Part shown: positions 1-7,185 of the stretch, in pieces
How positions within the stretch are numbered: the stretch's first letter is position 1
How the letters are laid out: every line of letters starts with the position of its first letter
From: Acidaminobacterium chupaoyuni
GTDB lineage: Bacteria; Bacillota; Clostridia; Oscillospirales; Butyricicoccaceae
Reading direction: 5' to 3' (one strand)
DNA length: 64,000 nucleotides
Assembly (NCBI GenBank): GCA_047936785.1
Contig: CP176394.1
Notes under the pieces: model-generated
The model's input: only the letters and a program-made list of their open reading frames with translations
Told to the model about the DNA's origin: nothing
Database searches by the model: none
Position numbers and translations under genes: made by a program

Positions 1-1
1 G

Positions 2-58
2 CTGAAACGGGATTATAGGCTTCGCCGCCGCACGGCAAAAGGCGTTCTGTTCAGTTAA
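2..58 (+). CDS. possible 3' end of an upstream gene (partial)
   Basis: An open frame enters from the left edge and stops at TAA 56-58. It would encode the last 18 residues of a protein rich in Arg and ending in Val-Leu-Phe-Ser. The other two forward frames stop within the first 18 bases. A strong terminator follows 10 bases later, which supports a gene ending here on the plus strand. The family cannot be recognised from so few residues. Confidence 0.4.
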   Translation: MKRDYRLRRRTAKGVLFS

Positions 59-68
59 AAATCCACAG

Positions 69-103
69 GCCCGAGAAGCCAAAGCTTCTCGGGCTTTTTC
101 TTT
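69..103 (+). terminator. rho-independent terminator
   Basis: An 11-bp perfect stem (GCCCGAGAAGC with GCTTCTCGGGC) with a 4-base loop is followed by a run of T. It closes the gene entering from the left edge and separates it from the ferritin gene. Confidence 0.85.
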
Positions 104-270
104 ATTCGGCATTCTGAATCAGAACCGAAAAGCGGATAGATTTTTTGGTGAATAAAAAATGTGAAAACAAAAAGAAAAGATGAAATGCAGCAGAATGCAG
201 CAGAATGACCAAAAAATAAATGGAATAAATCGCTTAATATGTAAAATAATTGTAAAATCCGCAGAAAATA

Positions 271-299
271 CTGGCATAAGCAAGAAAGCATGATACAAT
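271..299 (+). promoter_or_regulatory. likely promoter for the ferritin gene
   Basis: CTGGCA (271-276), a 17-base spacer and TACAAT (294-299) preceded by TGA make an extended -10 promoter about 50 bases before the ferritin start. The region 104-270 is AT-rich and holds no other feature I could recognise. Confidence 0.45.
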
Positions 300-349
300 G
301 AATGCAAAGTAGACACCCGGATTAAATCAGAAAAAGGAGTGGATCGAGA

Positions 350-859
350 ATGAACAAGAAAGTGGCAGAACTGCTCAATCAGCAGGTCAACAAAGAATTT
401 TATTCCGCCTATTTATATTTGGATTTTGCCAATTATTTCACCGAAGCGGGTCTGGCCGGTTTTGCGAACTGGTATCAGGTGCAGGCGCAGGAAGAAAGAG
501 ATCACGCGATGCTTTTCACCAAATATCTGCAAAACAATGAAGAAAAGGTCACTTTAGAAGCCATTGCGAAACCCGAAAGCCCCACAGAAAAAACCATGGA
601 TATTTTAAAAGCGGGGCTGGCTCATGAAAAATATGTCACCGATTCCATCAACCAGATCTATCACGCGGCCATGGAAGAAAGAGAATATCGCACCATTCAA
701 TTTTTAGACTGGTTCATCAAAGAACAGGGCGAAGAAGAAACCAACGCTTCCGACCTGATCAAAAAGATGGAATTGTTCGGCGGAGAAGCCAAGGGCCTTT
801 ATCTGCTCGATCAGGAACTGGCGGCCAGAGTCTATGCCCCGCCTTCGCTGGTTTTATAA
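350..859 (+). CDS. ftnA: bacterial non-haem ferritin
   Basis: A cytoplasmic iron-storage protein that oxidises Fe(II) and stores it as a mineral inside a 24-subunit shell. The 169-residue length is normal for FtnA-type ferritin. The ferroxidase residues are visible: Glu16, Glu49 and His52 in the QEERDHAM segment, Glu93, and a Gln126/Glu129-130 group in the KEQGEEE segment. There is no haem-ligand Met signature that would suggest bacterioferritin. An AGGAG site lies about 10 bases before the ATG. It is followed within 65 bases by desulfoferrodoxin, so the pair likely limits iron-driven oxygen damage in an anaerobe. Assignment to the ferritin family is secure; the exact subtype is inferred. Confidence 0.93.
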   Translation: MNKKVAELLNQQVNKEFYSAYLYLDFANYFTEAGLAGFANWYQVQAQEERDHAMLFTKYLQNNEEKVTLEAIAKPESPTEKTMDILKAGLAHEKYVTDSINQIYHAAMEEREYRTIQFLDWFIKEQGEEETNASDLIKKMELFGGEAKGLYLLDQELAARVYAPPSLVL

Positions 860-923
860 AATGTGTGAAAACGCCGTTTTTGGCGTAAACTAAATAAATG
901 GGAAAACAGAAAGGAGCATGAAC

Positions 924-1298
924 ATGAAATTTTATGAATGCCGTCACTGCCACAACATCATCGCTTATGTCAAAAACTCGGGTGTACCCGTGGTTTGCTG
1001 TGGAGAACCTATGCAGGAACTGATTCCCAACACCACCGACGCGGCGGGTGAAAAGCATCTGCCCGTCATCAAGATCGAAGGCAACAAGGTCACGGTGACC
1101 GTGGGCTCGGTGGAACACCCCATGCAGGAAGAGCATTATATCATGTGGATCGCTTTGCATACAAAGCAGGGCAACCAGCGTAAAGAGCTGCATCCCGGCC
1201 AGAAACCTTGTGCGGAATTCATGCTTTGCGAGGGCGATGAAGTTCTTGCCGCTTATGAATATTGCAATCTCCATGGGCTTTGGAAAGCGGAAAAATAG
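924..1298 (+). CDS. dfx: desulfoferrodoxin (superoxide reductase)
   Basis: Reduces superoxide to hydrogen peroxide without making oxygen, a typical anaerobe defence. The N-terminal desulforedoxin-type iron centre has Cys6, Cys9, Cys25 and Cys26. The catalytic centre II ligands are visible as His45, His65, His71, Cys114 and His117 (the CNLHG segment). Length is 124 residues, as expected for the two-iron class. I start at ATG 924 because AAGGAG lies 7 bases before it. The upstream in-frame ATG at 918 is only one base from the Shine-Dalgarno and would be a poor start. It is probably co-transcribed with ferritin, with only a small non-terminating hairpin (871-886) between them. Confidence 0.95.
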   Translation: MKFYECRHCHNIIAYVKNSGVPVVCCGEPMQELIPNTTDAAGEKHLPVIKIEGNKVTVTVGSVEHPMQEEHYIMWIALHTKQGNQRKELHPGQKPCAEFMLCEGDEVLAAYEYCNLHGLWKAEK

Positions 1299-1396
1299 AA
1301 CGAAAAACCACATAACGGCCATTTGAGAAGTTTGATGTCTATGCAGGGGCGCGCAGTCACTTGACTTGATCCGCAGGATGAACCTCAGACCGATAG

Positions 1397-1442
1397 AGGG
1401 CGGTGGGCTATCATCTGTAGGATAGCCCGCCGCCCTTTGCTT
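1397..1442 (+). terminator. strong rho-independent terminator after dfx
   Basis: A long stem pairs AGGGCGG and GGGCTATC on the left with GATAGCCC and CCGCCCT on the right (one unpaired base), closed by an 8-base loop and followed by a T-rich stretch. The 98 bases between the dfx stop and this hairpin hold no recognisable gene. Confidence 0.85.
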
Positions 1443-1501
1443 TTCCCCAAAGCCATGGCCGGTTTTCCCATTATGCAAAAAAATCAAAAAATTGCTGTTG
1501 C

Positions 1502-1543
1502 GTTGTTAGAACAACATATTTTCACCTGCGCAGCCGGTATACT
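1502..1543 (+). promoter_or_regulatory. candidate activator site and promoter of the cupin-hcp operon
   Basis: A hyphenated palindrome GTTGTT-AG-AACAAC (1502-1515) precedes a TATACT -10 box (1538-1543). No good -35 box is present. The palindrome centre lies near -41.5 relative to a start placed 7 bases after the -10, the position used by class II activators of the CRP/FNR family. The factor is unknown. HcpR-type FNR regulators control hcp in other anaerobes, but the half-site spacing here does not match a consensus I am sure of. Confidence 0.4.
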
Positions 1544-1608
1544 CAGTTCAGAAACCAAGAAAAAAGCCTTGCGGCGACAGAGCATATAAAGCAAAGGAGA
1601 AAAAGCAA

Positions 1609-1944
1609 ATGGGAATTCTTAAAAATATCGAAAAAGAAACGGTGCTGGCGCTGGCCGAAGAAGTGACGGTTCAGCCGGGGCAGATCATCAGCAAAACATT
1701 GGCGCAAAACGAGCATGTCAGCCTTACACTGTTTGCGTTTGCAAAAGGCGAAGAAATCGGCACCCACGATTCCACAGGCGACGCCATGGTGTTGGTTCTG
1801 GATGGAACCGGTCTTTTCACCGTGGATGGAAAAGAATTTATTGTCAATGCCGGGGAAACCTTAGTAATGCCAGCCAAAAAGCCTCACGCCGTGATGGCGA
1901 AAGAAAACTTTAAAATGCTGCTGACGGTGGTGTTCCCCGCGTAA
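1609..1944 (+). CDS. small cupin-domain protein
   Basis: A 111-residue single-domain cupin with the two conserved beta-barrel motifs. The first is the GEEIGTHDSTGDAMVLVLDG region around residues 47-66. The second is the GETLVMPAKKPHAVMA region around residues 83-98. His53 and His94 could bind a metal, though the full metal set is not complete. An AAGGAG site precedes the ATG. It lies 52 bases before hcp with no terminator between, so the two are probably one operon. Cupins of this type often accompany hcp or redox genes in clostridia, but substrate and reaction are unknown. Confidence 0.8.
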   Translation: MGILKNIEKETVLALAEEVTVQPGQIISKTLAQNEHVSLTLFAFAKGEEIGTHDSTGDAMVLVLDGTGLFTVDGKEFIVNAGETLVMPAKKPHAVMAKENFKMLLTVVFPA

Positions 1945-1996
1945 CGAGCGTTCAGGAATCAAAACAAACAGGATGATCAAAAAAGGAGAAATCAAC

Positions 1997-3646
1997 ATGG
2001 AAAACCAGATGTTTTGCTATCAGTGCCAGGAAACCGCCGGCTGCAAAGGCTGCACACGCGTAGGCGTTTGCGGAAAACAGCCCGATGTGGCGGCAATGCA
2101 GGATTTATTGATCTATGTGAGCAAGGGCCTTTCGGCCGTTACCACAGCCCTGCGTGCGGAAGGCACCGCCATCAGTGCCGAAATCAATCATCGTGTCACA
2201 AATAATCTGTTCATCACCATCACCAACGCCAATTTTGATAAAGAAGCCATCACAGAAGAAATTGAAAACACCTTAAGAGCAAAGCAGCTTTTGCTGGCGC
2301 AGGTGAAAAACGAAAAAGTTCTTCCGCAGGCGGCTTTGTGGTCGGGCGACAGAAGCGAATTTGAAGCCAAAGCGGCCGAAGTCGGCGTGCTTTCCACCGA
2401 AAACGAAGATATCCGTTCTTTGCGTGAACTGATCACCTATGGCCTGAAGGGCCTGGCCGCCTATTCGAAACACGCCAATGTTCTGCGCAGCGATCGTGAA
2501 GAGATCGATGCCTTCCTGCAGCGCGCGCTGGCCGCCACGCTGGATGATTCCCTGACAGCGGATGAACTGGTGGCCCTCACGCTGGAAACCGGCAAATTCG
2601 GTGTGGCGGGCATGGAAATGCTGGATAGCGCCAACACGCAGACTTATGGCAACCCGCAGATCACCAAAGTGAAGCTGGGCGTCAACAAGAACCCCGGCAT
2701 TCTGATCTCGGGCCATGATCTGAGAGATCTGGAAATGCTGCTGCAGCAGACGGAAGGAACCGGCGTGGATGTTTACAGCCATTCCGAAATGCTGCCGGCC
2801 CATTATTATCCCGCGTTCCAAAAATACCCCCATTTTGTGGGCAACTACGGCAACGCATGGTGGCGCCAGAAAGAAGAATTCGAATCGTTCAACGGGCCTA
2901 TTCTGATGACGACGAACTGCATCGTTCCCCCGAAGGAAAGCTACCGTGACCGCTTATATACCACCGGTTCCGCGGGCTATCCCGGCTGCAGGCATATCGA
3001 AGGAAAAATCGGCGAAGAAAAAGATTTTTCCGAGATCATTGCCCACGCCAAACGCTGTGAGCCGCCCGTAGAACTGGAAAGCGGCGAAATCGTCGGTGGC
3101 TTTGCCCATCATCAGGTTGCGGCGCTGGCCGATCAGGTGGTGGCGGCGGTCAAATCGGGCGCCATCAAAAAGTTCGTGGTCATGGCCGGCTGCGATGGCC
3201 GCGCAAAATCCCGTGAATATTACACCGAATTTGCAAAAAGCCTGCCCAAAGATGCGGTGATCCTCACAGCGGGCTGCGCCAAATATAAATATAACAAGCT
3301 GGATCTGGGCGATATCGGCGGCATTCCCCGCGTTTTGGATGCCGGCCAGTGCAACGATTCCTATTCGCTGGCGGTGATCGCGCTGCAGCTGAAAGAAGCC
3401 TTCGGGTTAGAGGATATCAACGACCTGCCCATCATCTACAACATCGCGTGGTATGAGCAAAAAGCGGTCATCGTGCTGCTGGCGCTGCTTTCGCTGGGTG
3501 TTAAAAATATCCATCTGGGGCCCACTCTGCCTGCGTTCCTCAGCCCCAATGTGGCAAAAGTGCTGGTCGAAAACTTCGGCATCGCGCCGATCGGAACCGT
3601 GGAAGATGATATGAAGCTGTTCTTCGGTGAGGGCGTAAACGCTTAA
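1997..3646 (+). CDS. hcp: hydroxylamine reductase (hybrid-cluster protein)
   Basis: Iron-sulfur protein of nitrosative stress defence, known to reduce hydroxylamine and, in enterobacteria, to act on nitric oxide. At 549 residues it is the usual length for the short class. The N-terminal cubane motif is Cys7, Cys10, Cys19 and Cys25, the C-x2-C-x8-C-x5-C spacing of class I enzymes in anaerobes. Hybrid-cluster ligands are visible downstream, including ISGHDLRDLE, TTNCIVPP, the SAGYPGCRHI segment, AGCDGR and LTAGCAKY. I start at ATG 1997 behind AAAGGAG rather than at the upstream in-frame ATG 1973. Confidence 0.96.
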   Translation: MENQMFCYQCQETAGCKGCTRVGVCGKQPDVAAMQDLLIYVSKGLSAVTTALRAEGTAISAEINHRVTNNLFITITNANFDKEAITEEIENTLRAKQLLLAQVKNEKVLPQAALWSGDRSEFEAKAAEVGVLSTENEDIRSLRELITYGLKGLAAYSKHANVLRSDREEIDAFLQRALAATLDDSLTADELVALTLETGKFGVAGMEMLDSANTQTYGNPQITKVKLGVNKNPGILISGHDLRDLEMLLQQTEGTGVDVYSHSEMLPAHYYPAFQKYPHFVGNYGNAWWRQKEEFESFNGPILMTTNCIVPPKESYRDRLYTTGSAGYPGCRHIEGKIGEEKDFSEIIAHAKRCEPPVELESGEIVGGFAHHQVAALADQVVAAVKSGAIKKFVVMAGCDGRAKSREYYTEFAKSLPKDAVILTAGCAKYKYNKLDLGDIGGIPRVLDAGQCNDSYSLAVIALQLKEAFGLEDINDLPIIYNIAWYEQKAVIVLLALLSLGVKNIHLGPTLPAFLSPNVAKVLVENFGIAPIGTVEDDMKLFFGEGVNA

Positions 3647-3690
3647 TTTGCTTTTCTTCCGCAAAAATTCGAAAAAAAGCGGCCCGTTGA

Positions 3691-3719
3691 TTGAATTGAT
3701 TAGAAAAAAGCGGTAAACT
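3691..3719 (+). promoter_or_regulatory. possible promoter before the small kinase gene
   Basis: TTGAAT (3691-3696), 17 bases, TAAACT (3714-3719). The boxes are reasonable, but a terminator hairpin lies between them and the next gene, so activity is uncertain. Confidence 0.3.
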
Positions 3720-3736
3720 GAATAAAAGAAATCAAC

Positions 3737-3776
3737 AAAACGGATGGGATGTGATCATGCCATCCGTTTTCGCTTT
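3737..3776 (+). terminator. rho-independent terminator, probably of hcp
   Basis: An 11-bp stem, AAAACGGATGG with CCATCCGTTTT, a 12-base loop and T-rich tail. It lies 90 bases after the hcp stop and 22 bases before the next start. Confidence 0.75.
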
Positions 3777-3797
3777 TGACGGAAGAAAGGAAGATCT

Positions 3798-4328
3798 ATG
3801 AAAATCGCCCTGTTAGGCTATTCCGGAAGCGGAAAATCGACCCTCGCCAAATATCTTTCAGAACAATATGGGCTGCCGCTGCTTTATCTTGACACGGTTC
3901 AGTTCGAACCCGGCTGGAAAATACGCGATCGGCAGGAAGCCCGCGCGATGGTGGCTGAATTTTTGAAAAATGAGCAGTGGGTCATCGATGGCAACTATGG
4001 CGCCTTTTTGCAGGAAGAGCGGCTCGAACAGGCCGATCAGATCATCTTTCTGTTGTTTTCGCGCTGGAACTGCCTGCGTCGCGCCATCAAAAGATATCAC
4101 ACCTATCGCCATTGCTCGCGTGAAAGCATCACGGCGGGGTGCCCCGAAAAGATCGATGCGGCTTTTGTTTGGTGGATCCTGCATGAGGGAAGAAACAAAG
4201 AAAGGAAAGCGGCCTATCGTCAAATGCTGAAAACTTATGAAAAAAAGGCCGTTGTGCTGAAAACCCAAAGGGAACTGGATGATTTCATGCGCCGAAACGC
4301 CCGGCATGACACGGCTAAGACCATATAA
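3798..4328 (+). CDS. P-loop kinase-like ATPase (FlaR / topology-modulation family)
   Basis: A 176-residue P-loop protein with Walker A motif GYSGSGKST at residues 7-15. It has the YLDTVQFEPGW segment and the WVIDGNY segment typical of the adenylate-kinase-like family often annotated as DNA topology modulation protein FlaR. The name reflects family annotation only. The fold suggests phosphorylation of a small molecule or nucleotide, and the substrate is unknown. It is a single gene, bounded by terminators on both sides. Confidence 0.75.
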   Translation: MKIALLGYSGSGKSTLAKYLSEQYGLPLLYLDTVQFEPGWKIRDRQEARAMVAEFLKNEQWVIDGNYGAFLQEERLEQADQIIFLLFSRWNCLRRAIKRYHTYRHCSRESITAGCPEKIDAAFVWWILHEGRNKERKAAYRQMLKTYEKKAVVLKTQRELDDFMRRNARHDTAKTI

Positions 4329-4335
4329 CAAGAAA

Positions 4336-4370
4336 AGCCTGAAACCGTTTTTGCGGTTTCGGGCTTTTTA
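4336..4370. terminator. bidirectional terminator between convergent genes
   Basis: A 12-bp stem AGCCTGAAACCG with CGGTTTCGGGCT (one G-T pair) is followed by T6 on the plus strand and a T-rich stretch on the minus strand. It serves the kinase gene and the convergent exporter operon. Confidence 0.85.
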
Positions 4371-4378
4371 AAAGGCAG

Positions 4379-4855
4379 TTATTTATGCAGGCAGGCGTTC
4401 TGATCGTGATAGCGGATGCGCTGCCATAATTGGAAAAACAAACGGAAGAACGAAGACACCAGCACAATGCCCAGGGAAAGGGCGCCCGCAATGGCCAGAG
4501 TATGCACCAGAGAAGTGTAAAACGACATCTGGTCGCCGGCCACGCAATATTCCATCGTATAATAGATGCCTGCGCCGGGCACCAGCGGCAAAATGGAAAT
4601 GATCAAAAACATGGTGGCGGGCGCTTTATAGATGCGCGCCAGGATCTCGCTGTAGATCGCCACCGCCATGGTGGCCAGAAAAGATTGGATCAGGTCGTTT
4701 TGGGTGAAATTCAGCGCCAGATATAAAGTCCAGCAGATGGAACCGCCCAAAGGAGCCAGAAAGATGAATTTGCCCCGCAGGCCAAAGATGAAGCTGAACG
4801 CCAGACAGGCAATATAAGCATAAAGAAACGGCAGGATATAGTCGTTGAAAAACAT
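4379..4855 (-). CDS. threonine/serine exporter-type membrane protein, small subunit (DUF3815, YjjB-like)
   Basis: A 158-residue integral membrane protein with four or five hydrophobic segments and the LPLVPGAGIYYTM motif typical of the ThrE C-terminal/YjjB family. Its length matches E. coli YjjB (about 157). It follows the YjjP-like gene on the same strand with a 78-base gap, and the two halves form one transporter. Known relatives export threonine and serine or, for YjjPB, succinate. The substrate here cannot be read from sequence. An AGGTG ribosome site lies upstream of the ATG. Confidence 0.85.
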   Translation of the reverse strand: MFFNDYILPFLYAYIACLAFSFIFGLRGKFIFLAPLGGSICWTLYLALNFTQNDLIQSFLATMAVAIYSEILARIYKAPATMFLIISILPLVPGAGIYYTMEYCVAGDQMSFYTSLVHTLAIAGALSLGIVLVSSFFRLFFQLWQRIRYHDQNACLHK

Positions 4856-4933
4856 GAAAACACCTCACCTAAACAAAATTCAAAGCGTGAGAGGGCGCTG
4901 CCTCACCGGTGGTTTTGCCCAAAAGAAAAGGCG

Positions 4934-5692
4934 TTAAAACAAGCGGTTCAAAGATAAGATCAGGCCGGCGCCCAGCGCCATGGCGGTGGCGGCCAGCAGC
5001 GCTTCGGTCAGCTTTGCCTGACCAGCCAAAAGGTCGCCCGCGATGATATCACGAACGGAATTGGTGATGGCCACGCCCGGAACCAGATTCATCATGGCGC
5101 CGATGACCATTTTATCGATATGCGGCGCAACGCCCAGCCGATACCAGAAAACGGCCAGAAACGCCGTGGCGGCGCTGCAGATCGTGTTGATAAAAAACGA
5201 GTTGGTGTGAAAAGCATCCAGCCCATAGCCGATCAGCCGGATGGCTGCGCCCATGGAAAGCGAACAGATGGCATCCAGCCAGGTGCCGCCGAAAAACAGC
5301 GTGAAACCGAAAGCGGCCAGCGCATAAGCGCAAACCTGCCAGAAAAGAGATAAAGAGGGGGCCTGCTCGATTTCGTTCAGACGGCGTTCGATTTCTTCAA
5401 AAGAGGGCTTTTCCCGCACAACATCCCGCGAAAGCGTGTTCAGCATATAAATACGGCCCAGATCGGTGGAGCGGGAATAGATGCGCTTGGTGTTGGTCAT
5501 GCTGGGGGAATCGGGGGGGTTGATCGTCACGATCAGACAGGTGGGAACAGCGAACACATCCACTTCTTTCACCCCATAAGTGGTGGTGATGGCGCGGATG
5601 GAATCTTCCACACGATAGATCTCCGCACCGGTTTCCAGCAGATACAGCCCGATGCGGGTGGCGATATCCAACAACTCTTGATAGGCGTTCAT
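4934..5692 (-). CDS. threonine/serine exporter-type protein, large subunit (DUF1212, YjjP-like)
   Basis: A 252-residue protein with a cytoplasmic N-terminal domain (residues 1 to about 110) and a hydrophobic C-terminal half. The opening contains the IATRIGLYLLETGAEIYRVE motif, a DUF1212 hallmark, and the C-terminal part has the MNLVPGVAITNSVRDIIAGD motif. It is the first gene of a two-gene minus-strand operon with the YjjB-like protein. The start ATG is preceded by GAGGAG. Together they should form an inner-membrane exporter of a small organic or amino acid. Confidence 0.88.
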   Translation of the reverse strand: MNAYQELLDIATRIGLYLLETGAEIYRVEDSIRAITTTYGVKEVDVFAVPTCLIVTINPPDSPSMTNTKRIYSRSTDLGRIYMLNTLSRDVVREKPSFEEIERRLNEIEQAPSLSLFWQVCAYALAAFGFTLFFGGTWLDAICSLSMGAAIRLIGYGLDAFHTNSFFINTICSAATAFLAVFWYRLGVAPHIDKMVIGAMMNLVPGVAITNSVRDIIAGDLLAGQAKLTEALLAATAMALGAGLILSLNRLF

Positions 5693-5744
5693 AGCGATCT
5701 CCTCATTCCTCCGGTGAAAAGCGGCATAAAACCATCTGTGAATA

Positions 5745-5773
5745 TTATAATGGATAGCGAGGGGGTTGGGAAT
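5745..5773 (-). promoter_or_regulatory. likely promoter of the exporter operon
   Basis: Read on the minus strand: TTCCCA, 17 bases, TATAAT (plus-strand 5745-5750). The -10 is perfect and the -35 weak. Confidence 0.4.
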
Positions 5774-5865
5774 GCCCTATTTCTTCAAAATGCAGAAGGG
5801 AAATGCGACGGATTTATGTTGAAGTTCACAAATTTAAATAAAATTTATTGAAAATTCGACAAAAT

Positions 5866-5886
5866 AAAATAAATGTTATTTATTTT
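5866..5886. promoter_or_regulatory. perfect AT-rich inverted repeat in the divergent intergenic region
   Basis: AAAATAAAT-gtt-ATTTATTTT, two 9-base arms, 40 bases upstream of the asd -35 box. It could be an operator or an upstream promoter element. The rest of the 5693-6058 gap is AT-rich and holds the two divergent promoters but no gene. Confidence 0.35.
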
Positions 5887-5925
5887 CAAAAAGAACAAAC
5901 AAAGAATTTCTGATAAAACGAAACC

Positions 5926-5954
5926 TTGAAAGCGATGGGGCAGAGCAGTATAAT
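5926..5954 (+). promoter_or_regulatory. promoter of asd
   Basis: TTGAAA (5926-5931), exactly 17 bases, TATAAT (5949-5954). This is a near-consensus housekeeping promoter, giving a leader of about 95 bases. Confidence 0.8.
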
Positions 5955-6058
5955 AAAAAGGTCAATATGAAAAATTACTTTGCACCTGCAAGAGCATATA
6001 GTATAAGATGAGAAACAGATCTTATTCGGTTCGGCGGTTATTTGAAAGGAGTTTAGTT

Positions 6059-7132
6059 ATGAAACAATATCGTGTGGGCATCGTGGGCGCCACAGGCATG
6101 GTGGGCCAGCGCTTCGCCACGCTGCTTGAAAATCACCCCTGGTTTCATGTAACGGCGGTGGCGGCTTCCAAGCGCTCTGCCGGCAAGACTTATGAAGAAG
6201 CGGTGGCGGGCCGCTGGTTTATGCAGCAGCCGCTGCCCGAGGCCATGAAAAAAATCATCGTGAAAGATGCCTATGACATCGAGGGCATGAAGCAGGAAGT
6301 GGATTTCATTTTCTGCGCGGTGGATATGAAAAAAGAAGAGATCCGCGCTTTGGAAGAAGCCTATGCCAAAGCCGAGATTCCTGTGATCTCCAACAACAGC
6401 GCCCATCGTTCCACGCCCGATGTGCCCATGATCGTGCCCGAGATCAACCCGGAACACGCCGAGATCATCCCGGCCCAGCGCAAACGGCTGGGAACTCAGC
6501 GCGGCTTTATCGCCGTTAAATCAAACTGCTCGCTGCAAAGCTATGTGCCGGCGCTGCATCCTTTGCGCAAATATGGCCTGAAGGCCGCGCTGGCCTGCAC
6601 CTATCAGGCGATTTCCGGCGCGGGGAAAACCTTTGAGACCTGGCCCGAGATGGTGGATAATGTGATCCCCTATATCGGCGGCGAAGAAGAAAAAAGCGAA
6701 CAGGAACCCATGAAGCTTTGGGGCCATATTGAAGGCGGCCGCATCATCAACGCCACGGAACCCAATATCACGGCGCAGTGCATCCGTGTGGCGGCCAGCG
6801 ACGGTCATCTGGCCGCGGTTTTCGCAAGTTTCGAGCAGAAACCTTCCATCGAGCAGATCATCGAAGACTGGCAGAATTATCAGGGCGCGGCGCAAAAGCT
6901 GAACCTGCCTTCGGCGCCGAAGCAGTTCCTTCATTATTTCAGCGAACCCGATCGGCCGCAGACCAGGCTTGACCGCAATTTAGAAAACGGCATGGCGGTT
7001 TCTGTGGGCAGGCTGCGCCCCGACACCCAGTATGATATCAAATTCGTCTGCCTTTCCCATAACACCCTGCGCGGCGCGGCGGGCGGCGCGGTTCTGATGG
7101 CAGAGCTGCTTTGCGCCGAAAACTACATTTAA
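6059..7132 (+). CDS. asd: aspartate-semialdehyde dehydrogenase (archaeal/fungal-type subfamily)
   Basis: NADPH-dependent reduction of aspartyl phosphate to aspartate semialdehyde, the branch point to lysine/DAP, threonine and methionine. The N-terminal nucleotide-binding motif is VGIVGATGMVGQR, near residues 6-18. The active-site Cys is in VKSNCSLQS and the substrate region includes DNVIPYIGGEEEK, which I associate with the archaeal/fungal subfamily. Length is 357 residues. ATG 6059 has GAAAGGAG upstream; the longer frame from 6008 lacks a ribosome site. The M20 peptidase follows after 53 bases, possibly in the same transcript. Confidence 0.9.
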   Translation: MKQYRVGIVGATGMVGQRFATLLENHPWFHVTAVAASKRSAGKTYEEAVAGRWFMQQPLPEAMKKIIVKDAYDIEGMKQEVDFIFCAVDMKKEEIRALEEAYAKAEIPVISNNSAHRSTPDVPMIVPEINPEHAEIIPAQRKRLGTQRGFIAVKSNCSLQSYVPALHPLRKYGLKAALACTYQAISGAGKTFETWPEMVDNVIPYIGGEEEKSEQEPMKLWGHIEGGRIINATEPNITAQCIRVAASDGHLAAVFASFEQKPSIEQIIEDWQNYQGAAQKLNLPSAPKQFLHYFSEPDRPQTRLDRNLENGMAVSVGRLRPDTQYDIKFVCLSHNTLRGAAGGAVLMAELLCAENYI

Positions 7133-7185
7133 AAGTGAGAAGTTTTTTCGAAAACATCTTGAAGAAAAAGAAATGAGGAAAGCCA

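Noticed and set aside
759..1487. 242-residue open frame on the minus strand across ferritin and dfx
   Set aside because: Lies antisense to two well-supported genes, has no ribosome site, and shows composition typical of a shadow frame in GC-rich DNA.
6008..6058. N-terminal extension of Asd from ATG 6008
   Set aside because: No ribosome site before 6008, and the extension does not fit the family; ATG 6059 has GAAAGGAG.
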